64,000 nt of DNA from Massiliimalia timonensis (GTDB lineage: Bacteria; Bacillota; Clostridia; Oscillospirales; Ruminococcaceae): the NCBI RefSeq assembly GCF_900186585.1, contig NZ_FYDD01000003.1:62001-126000 (forward strand), in the 5' to 3' direction. Within the stretch, counting starts at the first letter, position 1. Every line of letters begins with the position of its first letter. A program made the position numbers and the translations under genes. Below are positions 14,203-22,734 of this stretch, one piece after another. A model generated the notes under the pieces. It worked only from the letters and a program-made list of their open reading frames with translations. It had not been told where the DNA came from and made no database searches.

Positions 14203-15407
14203 GAGCAAATATAAACTACAATCACCTAAAAGAAAGCTATCTGTTTTCAGAAATCGCTAGACGTGTAAGCAACTTCAGCAAAATTCATCCTGAAACAGAA
14301 ATCATCCGCATGGGGATTGGGGATGTCACCCTGCCGCTTTGCAGCTCGGTGGTAGAAGCCATGAAACAAGCCGCAGAAGATATGGGGAAGGCAGATTCTT
14401 TTCATGGTTATGGTCCGGAACAGGGATATGATTTTCTTAGAGAAAGGATCCAAGCCTATTATGCCGAAAATGATGTTGCACTGGAACTTTCGGAAATATT
14501 CGTTTCCGATGGGGCCAAAAGCGATCTTGGCAATATACTTGATCTGTTTGACAAAGAGAACACTGTTTTGATCCCCGATCCTGTATATCCCGTATATGTG
14601 GATACCAATTTAATGGATGGCAGAAAAATCATTTTTGCAGATGCAAATGAAAACAACGGATTTCTGCCGCTGCCTGATGATTCGGTTTTGGCAGATATTA
14701 TTTATATCTGCTCTCCTAACAACCCTACAGGAGCGGTTTACAACCGAGAGCAATTAAAGCTTTGGGTGGAATATGCTCTTCGCAATCATGCCGTTATTTT
14801 ATTCGATGCAGCTTATGAATCTTTTATTGTGGATAAAGATCTTCCCCGCAGTATCTTTGAGATAGACGGCGCAAAGAAGTGTGCGATCGAATTTTGCTCG
14901 CTGTCAAAAACCGCGGGATTTACGGGTACTCGCTGCGGTTATACTGTAGTTCCTCAAACACTTGAATTTGATGGAATACAGCTTAACCATATGTGGCTTC
15001 GCCGGCAGACAACAAAATTTAATGGCGTTTCCTACATTGTGCAAAAGGGCGCAGAAGCGGTGTTTACAAAAGACGGAAGAGAGCAAATAAAAGAAAATAT
15101 CGCCTATTATCGAAAAAATGCCAAGATTATTACATCAGCCTTAGACAAGCTTGGTATCTGGTACACGGGCGGTAAAAATTCCCCGTACATTTGGCTTCGT
15201 TGCCCGAATGGCATGGATTCATGGACCTTCTTTGATATGCTGTTATCTGAGATTGGTGTAGTCGGAACACCGGGAGCAGGCTTCGGAAAAAACGGGGAAA
15301 AGTTTTTTCGCCTAACTGCTTTTTCGACCAATGAGAATACGGCGAAAGCGATGGAAAAGCTCCGCTTACTCTTAGAGAAAGACGATGGGTATCATCAATT
15401 CTTTTGA
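14199..15407 (+). CDS. dapL: LL-diaminopimelate aminotransferase
   Basis: A class I/II PLP aminotransferase that converts tetrahydrodipicolinate straight to LL-diaminopimelate with glutamate as amino donor, bypassing the DapC/D/E steps. The PLP lysine is Lys237 in SLSKTAGFTGTR; the IRMGIGDVTLPL opening and SPNNPTGAVY near residue 170 match the DapL subgroup. It is 402 residues and starts at GTG 14199, overlapping the dapF stop. The 3' end overlaps the tail of a broken minus-strand frame. DapL with DapF is a typical clostridial DAP route. Confidence 0.93.
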   Translation: MRANINYNHLKESYLFSEIARRVSNFSKIHPETEIIRMGIGDVTLPLCSSVVEAMKQAAEDMGKADSFHGYGPEQGYDFLRERIQAYYAENDVALELSEIFVSDGAKSDLGNILDLFDKENTVLIPDPVYPVYVDTNLMDGRKIIFADANENNGFLPLPDDSVLADIIYICSPNNPTGAVYNREQLKLWVEYALRNHAVILFDAAYESFIVDKDLPRSIFEIDGAKKCAIEFCSLSKTAGFTGTRCGYTVVPQTLEFDGIQLNHMWLRRQTTKFNGVSYIVQKGAEAVFTKDGREQIKENIAYYRKNAKIITSALDKLGIWYTGGKNSPYIWLRCPNGMDSWTFFDMLLSEIGVVGTPGAGFGKNGEKFFRLTAFSTNENTAKAMEKLRLLLEKDDGYHQFF

Positions 15408-15745
15408 TCTTCAAAAATGCCGATCATTTTGGCAAAGGCTTCTTGAGCAATATCCCCTGCGGAATCGGCATCAATGAAGAAAAAATATCGTCTTTCCTAC
15501 TCCAAAACAGGAAACCGGATAAAAGAGAAATAGCTTGACGATCCCGTCATATCTCTCGTTAGCTCGATCGGCAGAGAATGCGGCTGTTGGAATTGCTGGA
15601 TAAGAGTTTCAAACAGGAAACCTTTAGAATATTCGAAGGAACCGAGAATGATCCTTGGGTTTACACAAACTAAAAAAGAAGCAGAGATTTTTCTCTGCTT
15701 CTTTTTTACGTTCTTTGCCTGGTACGGAACTGCCCTGTGTTTCAA
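15395..15745 (-). pseudogene. Broken reading frame, remnant of an unidentified gene
   Basis: On the minus strand one frame runs from about 15745 down to TGA 15395-15397 but is cut by an in-frame TAG at 15497-15499. The part before the stop contains NPRIILGSFEYSKGFLFETL; the part after reads RYFFFIDADSAGDIAQEAF. Both look like real coding sequence rather than a shadow, yet no intact start region exists, and a strong terminator (15672-15707) sits inside the 5' part. The YFFFIDAD piece faintly recalls an ACT domain, but I cannot name the parent gene. It overlaps the last bases of dapL. Confidence 0.45.
15672..15707. terminator. Bidirectional intrinsic terminator
   Basis: Arms at 15672-15687 and 15692-15707 pair perfectly around a 4-base loop, with an A-run on the left and a T-run on the right. 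It can end transcripts from dapL on the plus strand and from the response regulator on the minus strand. Confidence 0.85.
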
Positions 15746-15802
15746 CAGCGAACAATCCAGATAAAATTTTTATATGACATGCTGTTTTGTCATACTGGGC
15801 AG

Positions 15803-17380
15803 CTATATTCCCGGTGAGTTTCTGAATTCATACGGCGTCTGCCCAACGATTTTTTTGAAAGTCGTATTAAAATAGGAAACGGATTGAAAGCCTGTCTGCT
15901 CTGCGATCTGGTAAATTTTCAGTTCTGTCGTGCGCAGCAGTTCTTTGGACTGTTCGATCCTGTAATGGTTGATAAATTCCGGGATCCCTTTACCCGTATT
16001 TTTCTTAAATACACGGCTGATATGGTTTTCACTGATTTGAAGATGCTCTGCTATCTCCGCTAAAGAAATGGCGGATTGATAGTTGTTCTGGATATACTGA
16101 ATAACACGGTTTGTAATAGCATCATATTGTGGCTTGGAGGAAAAGATATGGTTCTGCACCAAAATATCGCAGAAAAGATGCTGGATGTCATCTAAAAATT
16201 CCGCGCTTTGGATCTGTGTTAAGATCCCAAAATCAGAAATTCCTAAATCCACTAAAATAATATTGACGATTTCCGCAATAAAATCTTTGATCCGGGCCGG
16301 ATTGATAACGCCCTGATTGCGAATCAGACTGAAATAGTCCAAAATTGCAGCTGACAGGGTGCTATATTGCCGGTCGATACATATTTTCCGGATTTGGTTT
16401 TCCAAATCTTGAAGCGAAGAAAACTTCTGGTCCAAGATCGAAGGGGTGATCTGATAAAAATCAAAGACGTGGGTATCCTTGTGTAGAAAATGATAGCTGG
16501 AGGCTAAAATGGATTCTTGATAGCTTTGCGGGATCTTTTGATAGTCATGGTAGATTCCTCCCACACCGATCACAATTGAAATATTCAAATATGTGGTACA
16601 TAGCTGCACTACATGGTCACAAAGCTTTTTTAGGGCATGATGGATTTGATCAAGGTTAGACATTTTAGAAAAGCTGATCATAATTACTAACCGGTCTTCA
16701 CGGACATGTAAAATCTCATGTTCCGGGTATTTTTTCAGTGCATTTTCTAATACGCTCAGCAAGGATTCAAATAGCAGGCTGGTATCTTTGTGTTCGTACC
16801 GCTGCTGTACTGACTTAAAATTGTAGATGTCCAACGTGATACAGGTCAAATTGCTTTCACGGACTTGGATGAACTTTTCCGTATTTGGCAGGGCGTTCGG
16901 TTTGGTCAGCAGGTTGGAAAGAAGCCCCTGATGCAAGGCTTGTCCTTCTTCTGTATCCAGATGATTGATCACTTCCTTATAATTCTGTTCTCGTTTTTCC
17001 TGCATGACTTTTTTTCGCACCTTTGTGAGTGCTTCCAAAAGCTCTTTTTGATTCAGGGTGTTTTTTAGGATGTAGTCGTCGGCGCCCCAAACAAGCGCCT
17101 GCTTTACCATTTCAAATTCATCATGACAGCTGAGGATGATCGTGTGAGTATGCCAGCCCTTTTCCTTGATCGTTTGCAGGACACTAATTCCGTCGACCAT
17201 AGGCATGTTAATGTCCAATAGCAGAATATCCGGAGAATATTTTTCAAGCATTTTGATTGCCTGTTCGCCGTCCTCGGCTTCACCGGCAAGCTGAAATTCA
17301 TATTCCTGCCAAGGGATCAGATTGCGGATCCCGATTCTTGTCAACAGTTCGTCTTCAGCGATTAGGATTTTCTGTATCAT
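15803..17380 (-). CDS. YesN-type response regulator with AraC DNA-binding domain
   Basis: Transcription factor of a two-component system, expected to activate the divergent sugar importer. The N-terminal receiver domain starts MIQKILIAEDELLTR (acidic pair) and has the phospho-acceptor Asp in ILLLDINMPMVDG near residue 55, with a conserved Lys near 104. The C-terminal 100 residues form two AraC helix-turn-helix motifs (SLAEIAEHLQISENHISRVF, then KIYQIAEQTGFQSVSYFN). The middle 250 residues are a typical poorly conserved YesN linker. It is 525 residues and overlaps the kinase gene by 26 bases. The exact inducer is unknown. Confidence 0.92.
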   Translation of the reverse strand: MIQKILIAEDELLTRIGIRNLIPWQEYEFQLAGEAEDGEQAIKMLEKYSPDILLLDINMPMVDGISVLQTIKEKGWHTHTIILSCHDEFEMVKQALVWGADDYILKNTLNQKELLEALTKVRKKVMQEKREQNYKEVINHLDTEEGQALHQGLLSNLLTKPNALPNTEKFIQVRESNLTCITLDIYNFKSVQQRYEHKDTSLLFESLLSVLENALKKYPEHEILHVREDRLVIMISFSKMSNLDQIHHALKKLCDHVVQLCTTYLNISIVIGVGGIYHDYQKIPQSYQESILASSYHFLHKDTHVFDFYQITPSILDQKFSSLQDLENQIRKICIDRQYSTLSAAILDYFSLIRNQGVINPARIKDFIAEIVNIILVDLGISDFGILTQIQSAEFLDDIQHLFCDILVQNHIFSSKPQYDAITNRVIQYIQNNYQSAISLAEIAEHLQISENHISRVFKKNTGKGIPEFINHYRIEQSKELLRTTELKIYQIAEQTGFQSVSYFNTTFKKIVGQTPYEFRNSPGI

Positions 17381-19178
17381 GGTTCCTCCACTCTTCCTTT
17401 GTTAATATGGGGAGATGTATTTCAACGACTGTGTAGAACTTTTCCTTGCTTCGGATAGACAGGCCGTATTCCTGGCCAAAACTGAATTTGATCCGTTGGT
17501 TGATATTAGAAAGACCAATGCTGGTAGAAGTCCTTTGTTTTTTCTCAAAATTTTTTTGGAGCATTTGACGGATGGATTCTTCAGGGATCCCTTTCCCGTT
17601 GTCTGCCACCTGAATAGAAAGGGTATTGTCCCGTACCGTTGCACGGACCAGAATAAACCGTTCCTCCAGATCAGAATCAAAGCCGTGTAAAATTATATTC
17701 TCAATCACAGGCTGTAGCATAAAGCGGATCGTGGCGTTTTCCAACAGCTCCTCCGGGACCATTACACGGTAATGGATGCAGTCCATATACCGAACATTCA
17801 TGATCTCCACATACTTTTCTGTGATCTGTAATTCTTCCTTTAAAGAGATCACTTCTTCTTTGTTTTTTGAACAGAAACGGAGAAAATTGATCAAGGAATC
17901 TAAAGTGCGGGAAACGCTGGCGGCTCCTTGGATCTGCGCCATAAATTTAATAGAATTTAAGGTATTATAAAGGAAGTGGGGATTGATTTGCGATTGTAGC
18001 GCCAATAGCTCGGCATTGTGTTTTTCCTTTTGTTCTAGCTTGATCTTCTGGATTAGTCCATGCAGACGTCGGGTCATGTGGTTAAAGCTTTTGGCGAGTG
18101 ACCCGATCTCATCATCCGATTCAATTGCCTGTGCGGCCAGATCGCCATGCTCTACTTTGCCGATCGTGGCCTTTAGATCATCGATCGGTTTGGTGATCCG
18201 GGAGGCAGTACGGTTGGACAAGAAGATTAAGGTAGTTAATACCAAGGTCACCATGGTGATCAGTACAATAAACAGAATGGCCCCTGGAGAAAAAAGCTGT
18301 CCGATCGGGATCAGGGTGGCGACGCGCCAGCCAAACGAATTTTCCTCGGAATTGATCGAAAGGTAATACTGTTTTTTTGTGGGGGAATAATAGATAAAGT
18401 TATCCCCTTCATGTTTGACATACTCCCCAGAAAGCTTTAACTGCTCAGAATTTGGAAGATCAGTCTCTTTGTCTGAGATCACGCGGTCGTTCTCATCGAT
18501 CAGGACGGTAAAGCTTTCTGGGGAAAATTGATTATTTTCCCAGTTTTTTGTGATCTGGTCAATGGAAATGTTGATAAATAAAACGCCCAAAAGCTTGTCT
18601 TGATTCATAGAATCAATTAAACAACGGCCTACAGTAAAGCATTGGGTATTGCTTCCAAGCCCTACCAGGCTATGGTACCCGATGACAGAAATTTTTCCAT
18701 TGTCAGCAAGGATCTGCCGGTACCATTCCGCTTCTCTGATATTGTAATCGGGGTTATAGGAATTGCCGGGCGTTATATAATAGATATATTCGGAATTTTC
18801 CGGCAGAAGATATACGGAATAGATCGCAGAATTCATGTGGAAGATCTGCATAGAAAGTGCTTTCTGCATCTCTTGCGTATCATTGATTTTTTCCCATAAG
18901 GCTCCGGAGCCATAATCATTGTAGTCCTTTCTTAAAACATCCATGATGTCCTGATCTAACGCGGGATAGCTGGAAAGGGAAGAAATGGATTCGATGGTAT
19001 TTTCCAGGCTGTCCAGCATGGTGCGGTTCCCGCTATCGATCACTTGGACCGTATTTTGATGAATAAAATACATGCTCAAAACCAGCATCAAAACAGATAA
19101 CAGGATGTTGGGAATCAAAATAAAGGTCAAAAAACTTTTGACCAATTTGTTGCGAAGCGACTTGCTTTTTGACTTCAT
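17355..19178 (-). CDS. YesM-type sensor histidine kinase
   Basis: Membrane sensor of the pair with the adjacent regulator. It is 607 residues with a hydrophobic helix near residues 15-38, an extracytoplasmic sensing region, and a second helix near 300-320. A HAMP-like linker (RITKPIDDLKATIGKV) follows, then the His_kinase family H-box LQSQINPHFLYNTLNSIKF, and an ATPase domain with VIENIILHGF and DNGKGIPEE. GGAGG stands just before the ATG. The gene lies on the opposite strand to a sugar-binding lipoprotein gene, so it probably senses an extracellular saccharide, directly or through that lipoprotein. Confidence 0.92.
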   Translation of the reverse strand: MKSKSKSLRNKLVKSFLTFILIPNILLSVLMLVLSMYFIHQNTVQVIDSGNRTMLDSLENTIESISSLSSYPALDQDIMDVLRKDYNDYGSGALWEKINDTQEMQKALSMQIFHMNSAIYSVYLLPENSEYIYYITPGNSYNPDYNIREAEWYRQILADNGKISVIGYHSLVGLGSNTQCFTVGRCLIDSMNQDKLLGVLFINISIDQITKNWENNQFSPESFTVLIDENDRVISDKETDLPNSEQLKLSGEYVKHEGDNFIYYSPTKKQYYLSINSEENSFGWRVATLIPIGQLFSPGAILFIVLITMVTLVLTTLIFLSNRTASRITKPIDDLKATIGKVEHGDLAAQAIESDDEIGSLAKSFNHMTRRLHGLIQKIKLEQKEKHNAELLALQSQINPHFLYNTLNSIKFMAQIQGAASVSRTLDSLINFLRFCSKNKEEVISLKEELQITEKYVEIMNVRYMDCIHYRVMVPEELLENATIRFMLQPVIENIILHGFDSDLEERFILVRATVRDNTLSIQVADNGKGIPEESIRQMLQKNFEKKQRTSTSIGLSNINQRIKFSFGQEYGLSIRSKEKFYTVVEIHLPILTKEEWRNHDTENPNR

Positions 19179-19230
19179 ATCGGCCTCCGTTCGGCTTTCC
19201 TATACCTTATCGTTCTAAGGTAATCGGCAT

Positions 19231-19272
19231 AAAAAAGCCTGAAATCACGGTAAAACGAGCCGGATTTCAGGC
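19231..19272 (-). terminator. Intrinsic terminator inside the sensor kinase leader
   Basis: On the minus strand GCCTGAAATC (19263-19272) pairs with GATTTCAGGC (19237-19246), with extra CCG/CGG pairing inside, and is followed by a run of six T. It sits between the predicted promoter (19387-19415) and the kinase start at 19178, so it could attenuate the operon. Confidence 0.7.
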
Positions 19273-19386
19273 GAACGGAAAGGAATGCATTTTTGTTCTG
19301 TAAAAGAGAAAATTCCAGCAGGAACAAAGGTTTTTGGCTTTGATTCACCATCTGGAAAAACGCAGAAAATAAATTATCTTATCCTA

Positions 19387-19415
19387 ATTATATCAAAAAA
19401 ACTGTTTTTGTAAAA
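19387..19415 (-). promoter_or_regulatory. Predicted promoter of the sensor kinase operon
   Basis: On the minus strand a TATAAT -10 (19387-19392) preceded by TGA gives an extended -10; 17 bases upstream is TTTTAC, a weak -35. It implies a leader of about 200 bases. The rest of the 19179-19593 gap is A/T-rich and holds no gene. Confidence 0.55.
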
Positions 19416-19557
19416 TTATTTCTGCAAGAATCGTAATTTTTTTTGAAGATAGGACAGGAATTTTGAAGTTTTTTGTGCAGCCTGCTTTTTTGAAACATAA
19501 ATTTCATAAATTTTCAATAAATAACAGAATTGTGTATTCTTTTTGAATAGAAGGATT

Positions 19558-19566
19558 TGTTATAAT
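19558..19566 (+). promoter_or_regulatory. Extended -10 promoter of the first sugar-binding lipoprotein
   Basis: TGTTATAAT at 19558-19566 is a consensus extended -10. No good -35 is present at 17 bases, as expected for an activator-dependent promoter. TTTTGAAG occurs at 19441-19448 and 19461-19468, 20 bases apart, a possible but A/T-rich site for the adjacent AraC-type regulator. Confidence 0.6.
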
Positions 19567-19593
19567 AAGTTCATCTTAAAGGAGGTAGCACAT

Positions 19594-20859
19594 ATGAACA
19601 AAAAATCAATTGTGGCATTATTGACAGCGTCTTTGTGCGCACTCACCTTAACTGTAACTGGTTGTGGTGATTCTAAAGATGATAATACATCTGGCGGCGG
19701 GAATGCAAGCGCTGAAAGCCCTGTAACCATTAAATGGGGTGTATGGGGAAGCTCTCAGGATATTGAAACATTTAACAAAATGGCAGACGGTGTAAACGAA
19801 GTTGTTCCGGAAGTGAAAAACATCGAAGTTATGCACTATGCAAGCACTGATGATTTCTGGAGCGGACTTCCTTCTCAGGTAGCTGCTGGTACTGCGCCTG
19901 ATATGGCTCTGCCTACCAATGAAAATGCTTATGAATTTATCAACGGCGGGTTGTTCATCCCGTTGGACACCGACGCGATCGACGTTAGCAAAATTGATGA
20001 AAACGCGATCCGTATCTGGACTGTAGACGACAAGCTCTATGGTTTCCCGATCGACGCTCAGCCCACCTGCTTCCTGATCAACCTTGATATGTGGGAAGCT
20101 GCTGGTTTAACAGAAGCTGATTATCCGAAAACTTGGGATGATGTAAGAGCAGCTGCTGAAAAACTGACTACCGATGATGTAACCGGTATCTGTATCAACA
20201 TGGAATCCACTTTCCACATTACTCAGGTCGTACAGAGCTTCGGCGGCGGCTGGGGTGAAGGTAAAACCATCGACAGCGCTGAAAACGCAGAAGGCTTACA
20301 GTGGGTCATCGACATGTTCAAGGATGGTCTGGCTGTCAGCTCCAAACAGATCGGCGACGACTGGGAAGGTACTTCCTTTGCACAGAACCACGTTGCTATG
20401 ACTATGGGCGGCACCTGGTTCCGTGGACAGATGCAGACTGCTGCGCCTGACACCAACTACATCGCACTGCCGATCCCGCAGAAAGATCCTGCAAATCCGG
20501 CGTCCGCATTGCACTCTGACGCGATCGTGATCTTCAAGAGCTGTGAAAACGTTGCTGCCGCTTCTAAGGCTGCTGAATATCTGGCTCGTGAAGACTGCCA
20601 GCAGATCCGTGCAGAAGGTACTGGTAACATTCCTTCCATTCCGGAATTGTATGAAAAATACTATGAAGACAACCCGCAGTTTGCTTCTCTGAAAGGTACA
20701 GAATCCTACTCGATTCCGTTCGGCTATCCGGCTAAAACCTCTCAGTTCCAGACTGCATTCGTAAACGAAGCGACTAAGGTCCTCTACGATTCCTCAAACA
20801 ATGGTACTGCAGAAGAAATTCTTGCAGCAGTAGCTGAAACCTATGGCCCGGTAGAATAA
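19594..20859 (+). CDS. Sugar ABC transporter substrate-binding lipoprotein (unit 1)
   Basis: Captures an oligosaccharide outside the membrane for import. The ATG at 19594 follows AAAGGAGG with ideal spacing; upstream in-frame codons overlap the promoter. The 421-residue product has a lipoprotein signal peptide ending in LTVTGC, making Cys24 the lipidated residue. The rest has family 1 (maltose-type) binding protein features, such as VTIKWGVWGS, GTAPDMALP and GTWFRGQM. It heads a run with two permeases and two glycoside hydrolases, suggesting a hemicellulose-type oligosaccharide as ligand. No ATPase gene is nearby. Confidence 0.93.
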   Translation: MNKKSIVALLTASLCALTLTVTGCGDSKDDNTSGGGNASAESPVTIKWGVWGSSQDIETFNKMADGVNEVVPEVKNIEVMHYASTDDFWSGLPSQVAAGTAPDMALPTNENAYEFINGGLFIPLDTDAIDVSKIDENAIRIWTVDDKLYGFPIDAQPTCFLINLDMWEAAGLTEADYPKTWDDVRAAAEKLTTDDVTGICINMESTFHITQVVQSFGGGWGEGKTIDSAENAEGLQWVIDMFKDGLAVSSKQIGDDWEGTSFAQNHVAMTMGGTWFRGQMQTAAPDTNYIALPIPQKDPANPASALHSDAIVIFKSCENVAAASKAAEYLAREDCQQIRAEGTGNIPSIPELYEKYYEDNPQFASLKGTESYSIPFGYPAKTSQFQTAFVNEATKVLYDSSNNGTAEEILAAVAETYGPVE

Positions 20860-20866
20860 GAATTAT

Positions 20867-20893
20867 CCCTCCCCGCACTTGTGCCGGGGAGGG
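20867..20893 (+). terminator. Intergenic GC-rich hairpin after the lipoprotein gene
   Basis: CCCTCCCCG (20867-20875) pairs with CGGGGAGGG (20885-20893). The tail TTCTCTCT is a weak T-tract, so it probably lets some transcription through and protects the lipoprotein mRNA, giving more binding protein than permease. Confidence 0.65.
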
Positions 20894-20943
20894 GTTCTCT
20901 CTCATTCAGTTTCCTTTCATAAATAGAAAAAGGGTGAGTCCTT

Positions 20944-21846
20944 GTGAAAAAATTAAACGCTTTTAGTAAAAATAAGTATTCCCAATGGGCGACTGCTTAT
21001 CTGTTTCTTCTTCCAGCCTTTGTTTTATGGCTGATCTGGTTTTGTATGCCAGTGCTTCAGTCTTTTGGGCTGAGCTTTTTTAAATACAACTATGTTATGT
21101 CGAATGACAACCACTTTGTAGGTTTTGAAAACTATGTTAACATCTTTAAAGATAAAGAATTTTTAAACGCATTTGTGCATTCTATTACTATTGTCGTATT
21201 CGCTGTACCGATTCAGACATTTTTGTCTTTGATGATGGCGCTGTTAATCAATATGAAATTCCGCGGACGCGGAGTTTTCCGTACCATTTTCTATTCTCCT
21301 TATGTAATTTCTCCGATCGCAGTTGCAACAGTATTTATGTACCTGTTTACAGAGGATCAACCGATCGTAAAATTCTTTACCCTGTTCGGTTTAGAAAACA
21401 CCTCTTGGGCGGTCAGCGTACGGTATGCGCTGCCATTGGTCATCATGATGTACATTTGGCAGCAGTGCGGGTTCTATATGATCATGTTCCTGTCCGGCCT
21501 GCAAACCATCTCGCCAGAGATCATGGAAGCGGCAGAGATAGACGGGGCAAACAAGATCCAGACTTTCTGGCATGTTACTTTCCCGGTACTGCGCCCGACC
21601 ACGTTCCTTGTTATTACATATGGTGTGATCACTTCGTTCCAGGTCTTCGACCAGATCTCTGCGATCGCGGGTCAGGGGATCCTTGGCGCTCCGGGCAACG
21701 CATTGTCCACATTGGTAACATATTTCTACCTCAACGCCTTCAAGTACGGTGAAATTGGTTACGGAAGTGCGGCGGCAGTAATCCTCTTTATCTTGATCTT
21801 CTTGGCTACTTTACTCCAGAAGAAGTTCTTGGATAAAGACGTCTAA
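20944..21846 (+). CDS. Sugar ABC transporter permease, MalF/UgpA type (unit 1)
   Basis: Inner-membrane half of the importer pore. It has 300 residues with six hydrophobic helices (first about residues 17-38) and the cytoplasmic EAA loop near 195-215 (IMEAAEIDGANKIQTFWHVT), where the ATPase docks. The start is GTG at 20944 behind AAAGGGTGAG. It follows the binding-protein gene after a hairpin and precedes the second permease by 20 bases. With no ATPase gene in the cluster, it presumably uses a shared MsmX-like ATPase encoded elsewhere. Confidence 0.93.
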   Translation: MKKLNAFSKNKYSQWATAYLFLLPAFVLWLIWFCMPVLQSFGLSFFKYNYVMSNDNHFVGFENYVNIFKDKEFLNAFVHSITIVVFAVPIQTFLSLMMALLINMKFRGRGVFRTIFYSPYVISPIAVATVFMYLFTEDQPIVKFFTLFGLENTSWAVSVRYALPLVIMMYIWQQCGFYMIMFLSGLQTISPEIMEAAEIDGANKIQTFWHVTFPVLRPTTFLVITYGVITSFQVFDQISAIAGQGILGAPGNALSTLVTYFYLNAFKYGEIGYGSAAAVILFILIFLATLLQKKFLDKDV

Positions 21847-21866
21847 GATGAATTGGGAGTGTGAAT

Positions 21867-22676
21867 ATGAGAACATTTGGTAAAATTATCGTTGGGATCG
21901 TTTTGGTGATTTTTGCTGTCGCCTTCTTGTTCCCGCTGTTCTATACGGTATACAATTCTCTGCTGCCGGATCAGTATGTAGGAAGCCTTGTATCGCCGAA
22001 ATACTTCACCCTGGACAACTTTGAGACAATTTTCCTCAATTACCCGGTTGGACAGTGGTTTTTAAACACGATCATCGTAACAGTATGCTGCGTGGTCGGC
22101 AACGTAGTTGTCAACTGCATGGCAGGATATGCTTTGTCCCGGTTTGAATTCCCGGGCAGAAATGGGATCTTTTTGGTTGTTTTGGGTTCTATGATGATCC
22201 CGTTCCAATTCATCCTGACCCCGGTATATATCCGGTTGGCGGACCTGAAATGGAATGACCATCTGATCGCATTGATCGTACCATTTTTATTCAGCTGTTT
22301 GTATATCTTCATGGCGCGCCAGTTCTTCATCTCGATCCCGAAAGATCTGGATGAAGCGGCAAGAGTTGACGGCCTTGGCTATGCGGGGATTTTCTTCCGC
22401 ATCATTCTGCCGAATGCGGGCCCGCTTTTGACCTCGATTGCGATCCTTTGCTTTACCGGTAACTGGAACTCTTATCTGGCGCCGTCTACCTTTATGGTGA
22501 CCCGTGAAAACTTCACATTGGCTGTCGGTGTAAAAACGGTCAGGGACCTGATGTATGTCAGAATGAATTTGATTTTATGCGGTGTCGTTATTTTGTCTGT
22601 CCCGATTTTGATTGTGTTCCTGTTGCTGCAGAAACACTTTGTAGAAGGGGTAGCAGCTTCTGGTATTAAGGGTTAA
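21867..22676 (+). CDS. Sugar ABC transporter permease, MalG/UgpE type (unit 1)
   Basis: Second pore subunit, about 269 residues, with six membrane helices and the EAA loop LDEAARVDGLGYAGIFFRI near residues 165-185. ATG 21867 is preferred over GTG 21861 because GGGAG at 21855-21859 is 7 bases from the ATG and only 1 from the GTG. It completes the importer with the preceding permease and is followed by glycosidases, which implies that imported oligosaccharides are cut in the cytoplasm. Confidence 0.92.
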   Translation: MRTFGKIIVGIVLVIFAVAFLFPLFYTVYNSLLPDQYVGSLVSPKYFTLDNFETIFLNYPVGQWFLNTIIVTVCCVVGNVVVNCMAGYALSRFEFPGRNGIFLVVLGSMMIPFQFILTPVYIRLADLKWNDHLIALIVPFLFSCLYIFMARQFFISIPKDLDEAARVDGLGYAGIFFRIILPNAGPLLTSIAILCFTGNWNSYLAPSTFMVTRENFTLAVGVKTVRDLMYVRMNLILCGVVILSVPILIVFLLLQKHFVEGVAASGIKG

Positions 22677-22734
22677 TTTATCATTTTATTTTGCAAAGAC
22701 AAAGCTTACTATGAACTAACAAGAAAAGAGTGTG

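Noticed and set aside
15497-15745. Minus-strand frame considered as an intact 82-residue gene
   Set aside because: The same frame continues past the TAG with coding-like sequence, and a terminator sits in its 5' part, so it is better read as a remnant.
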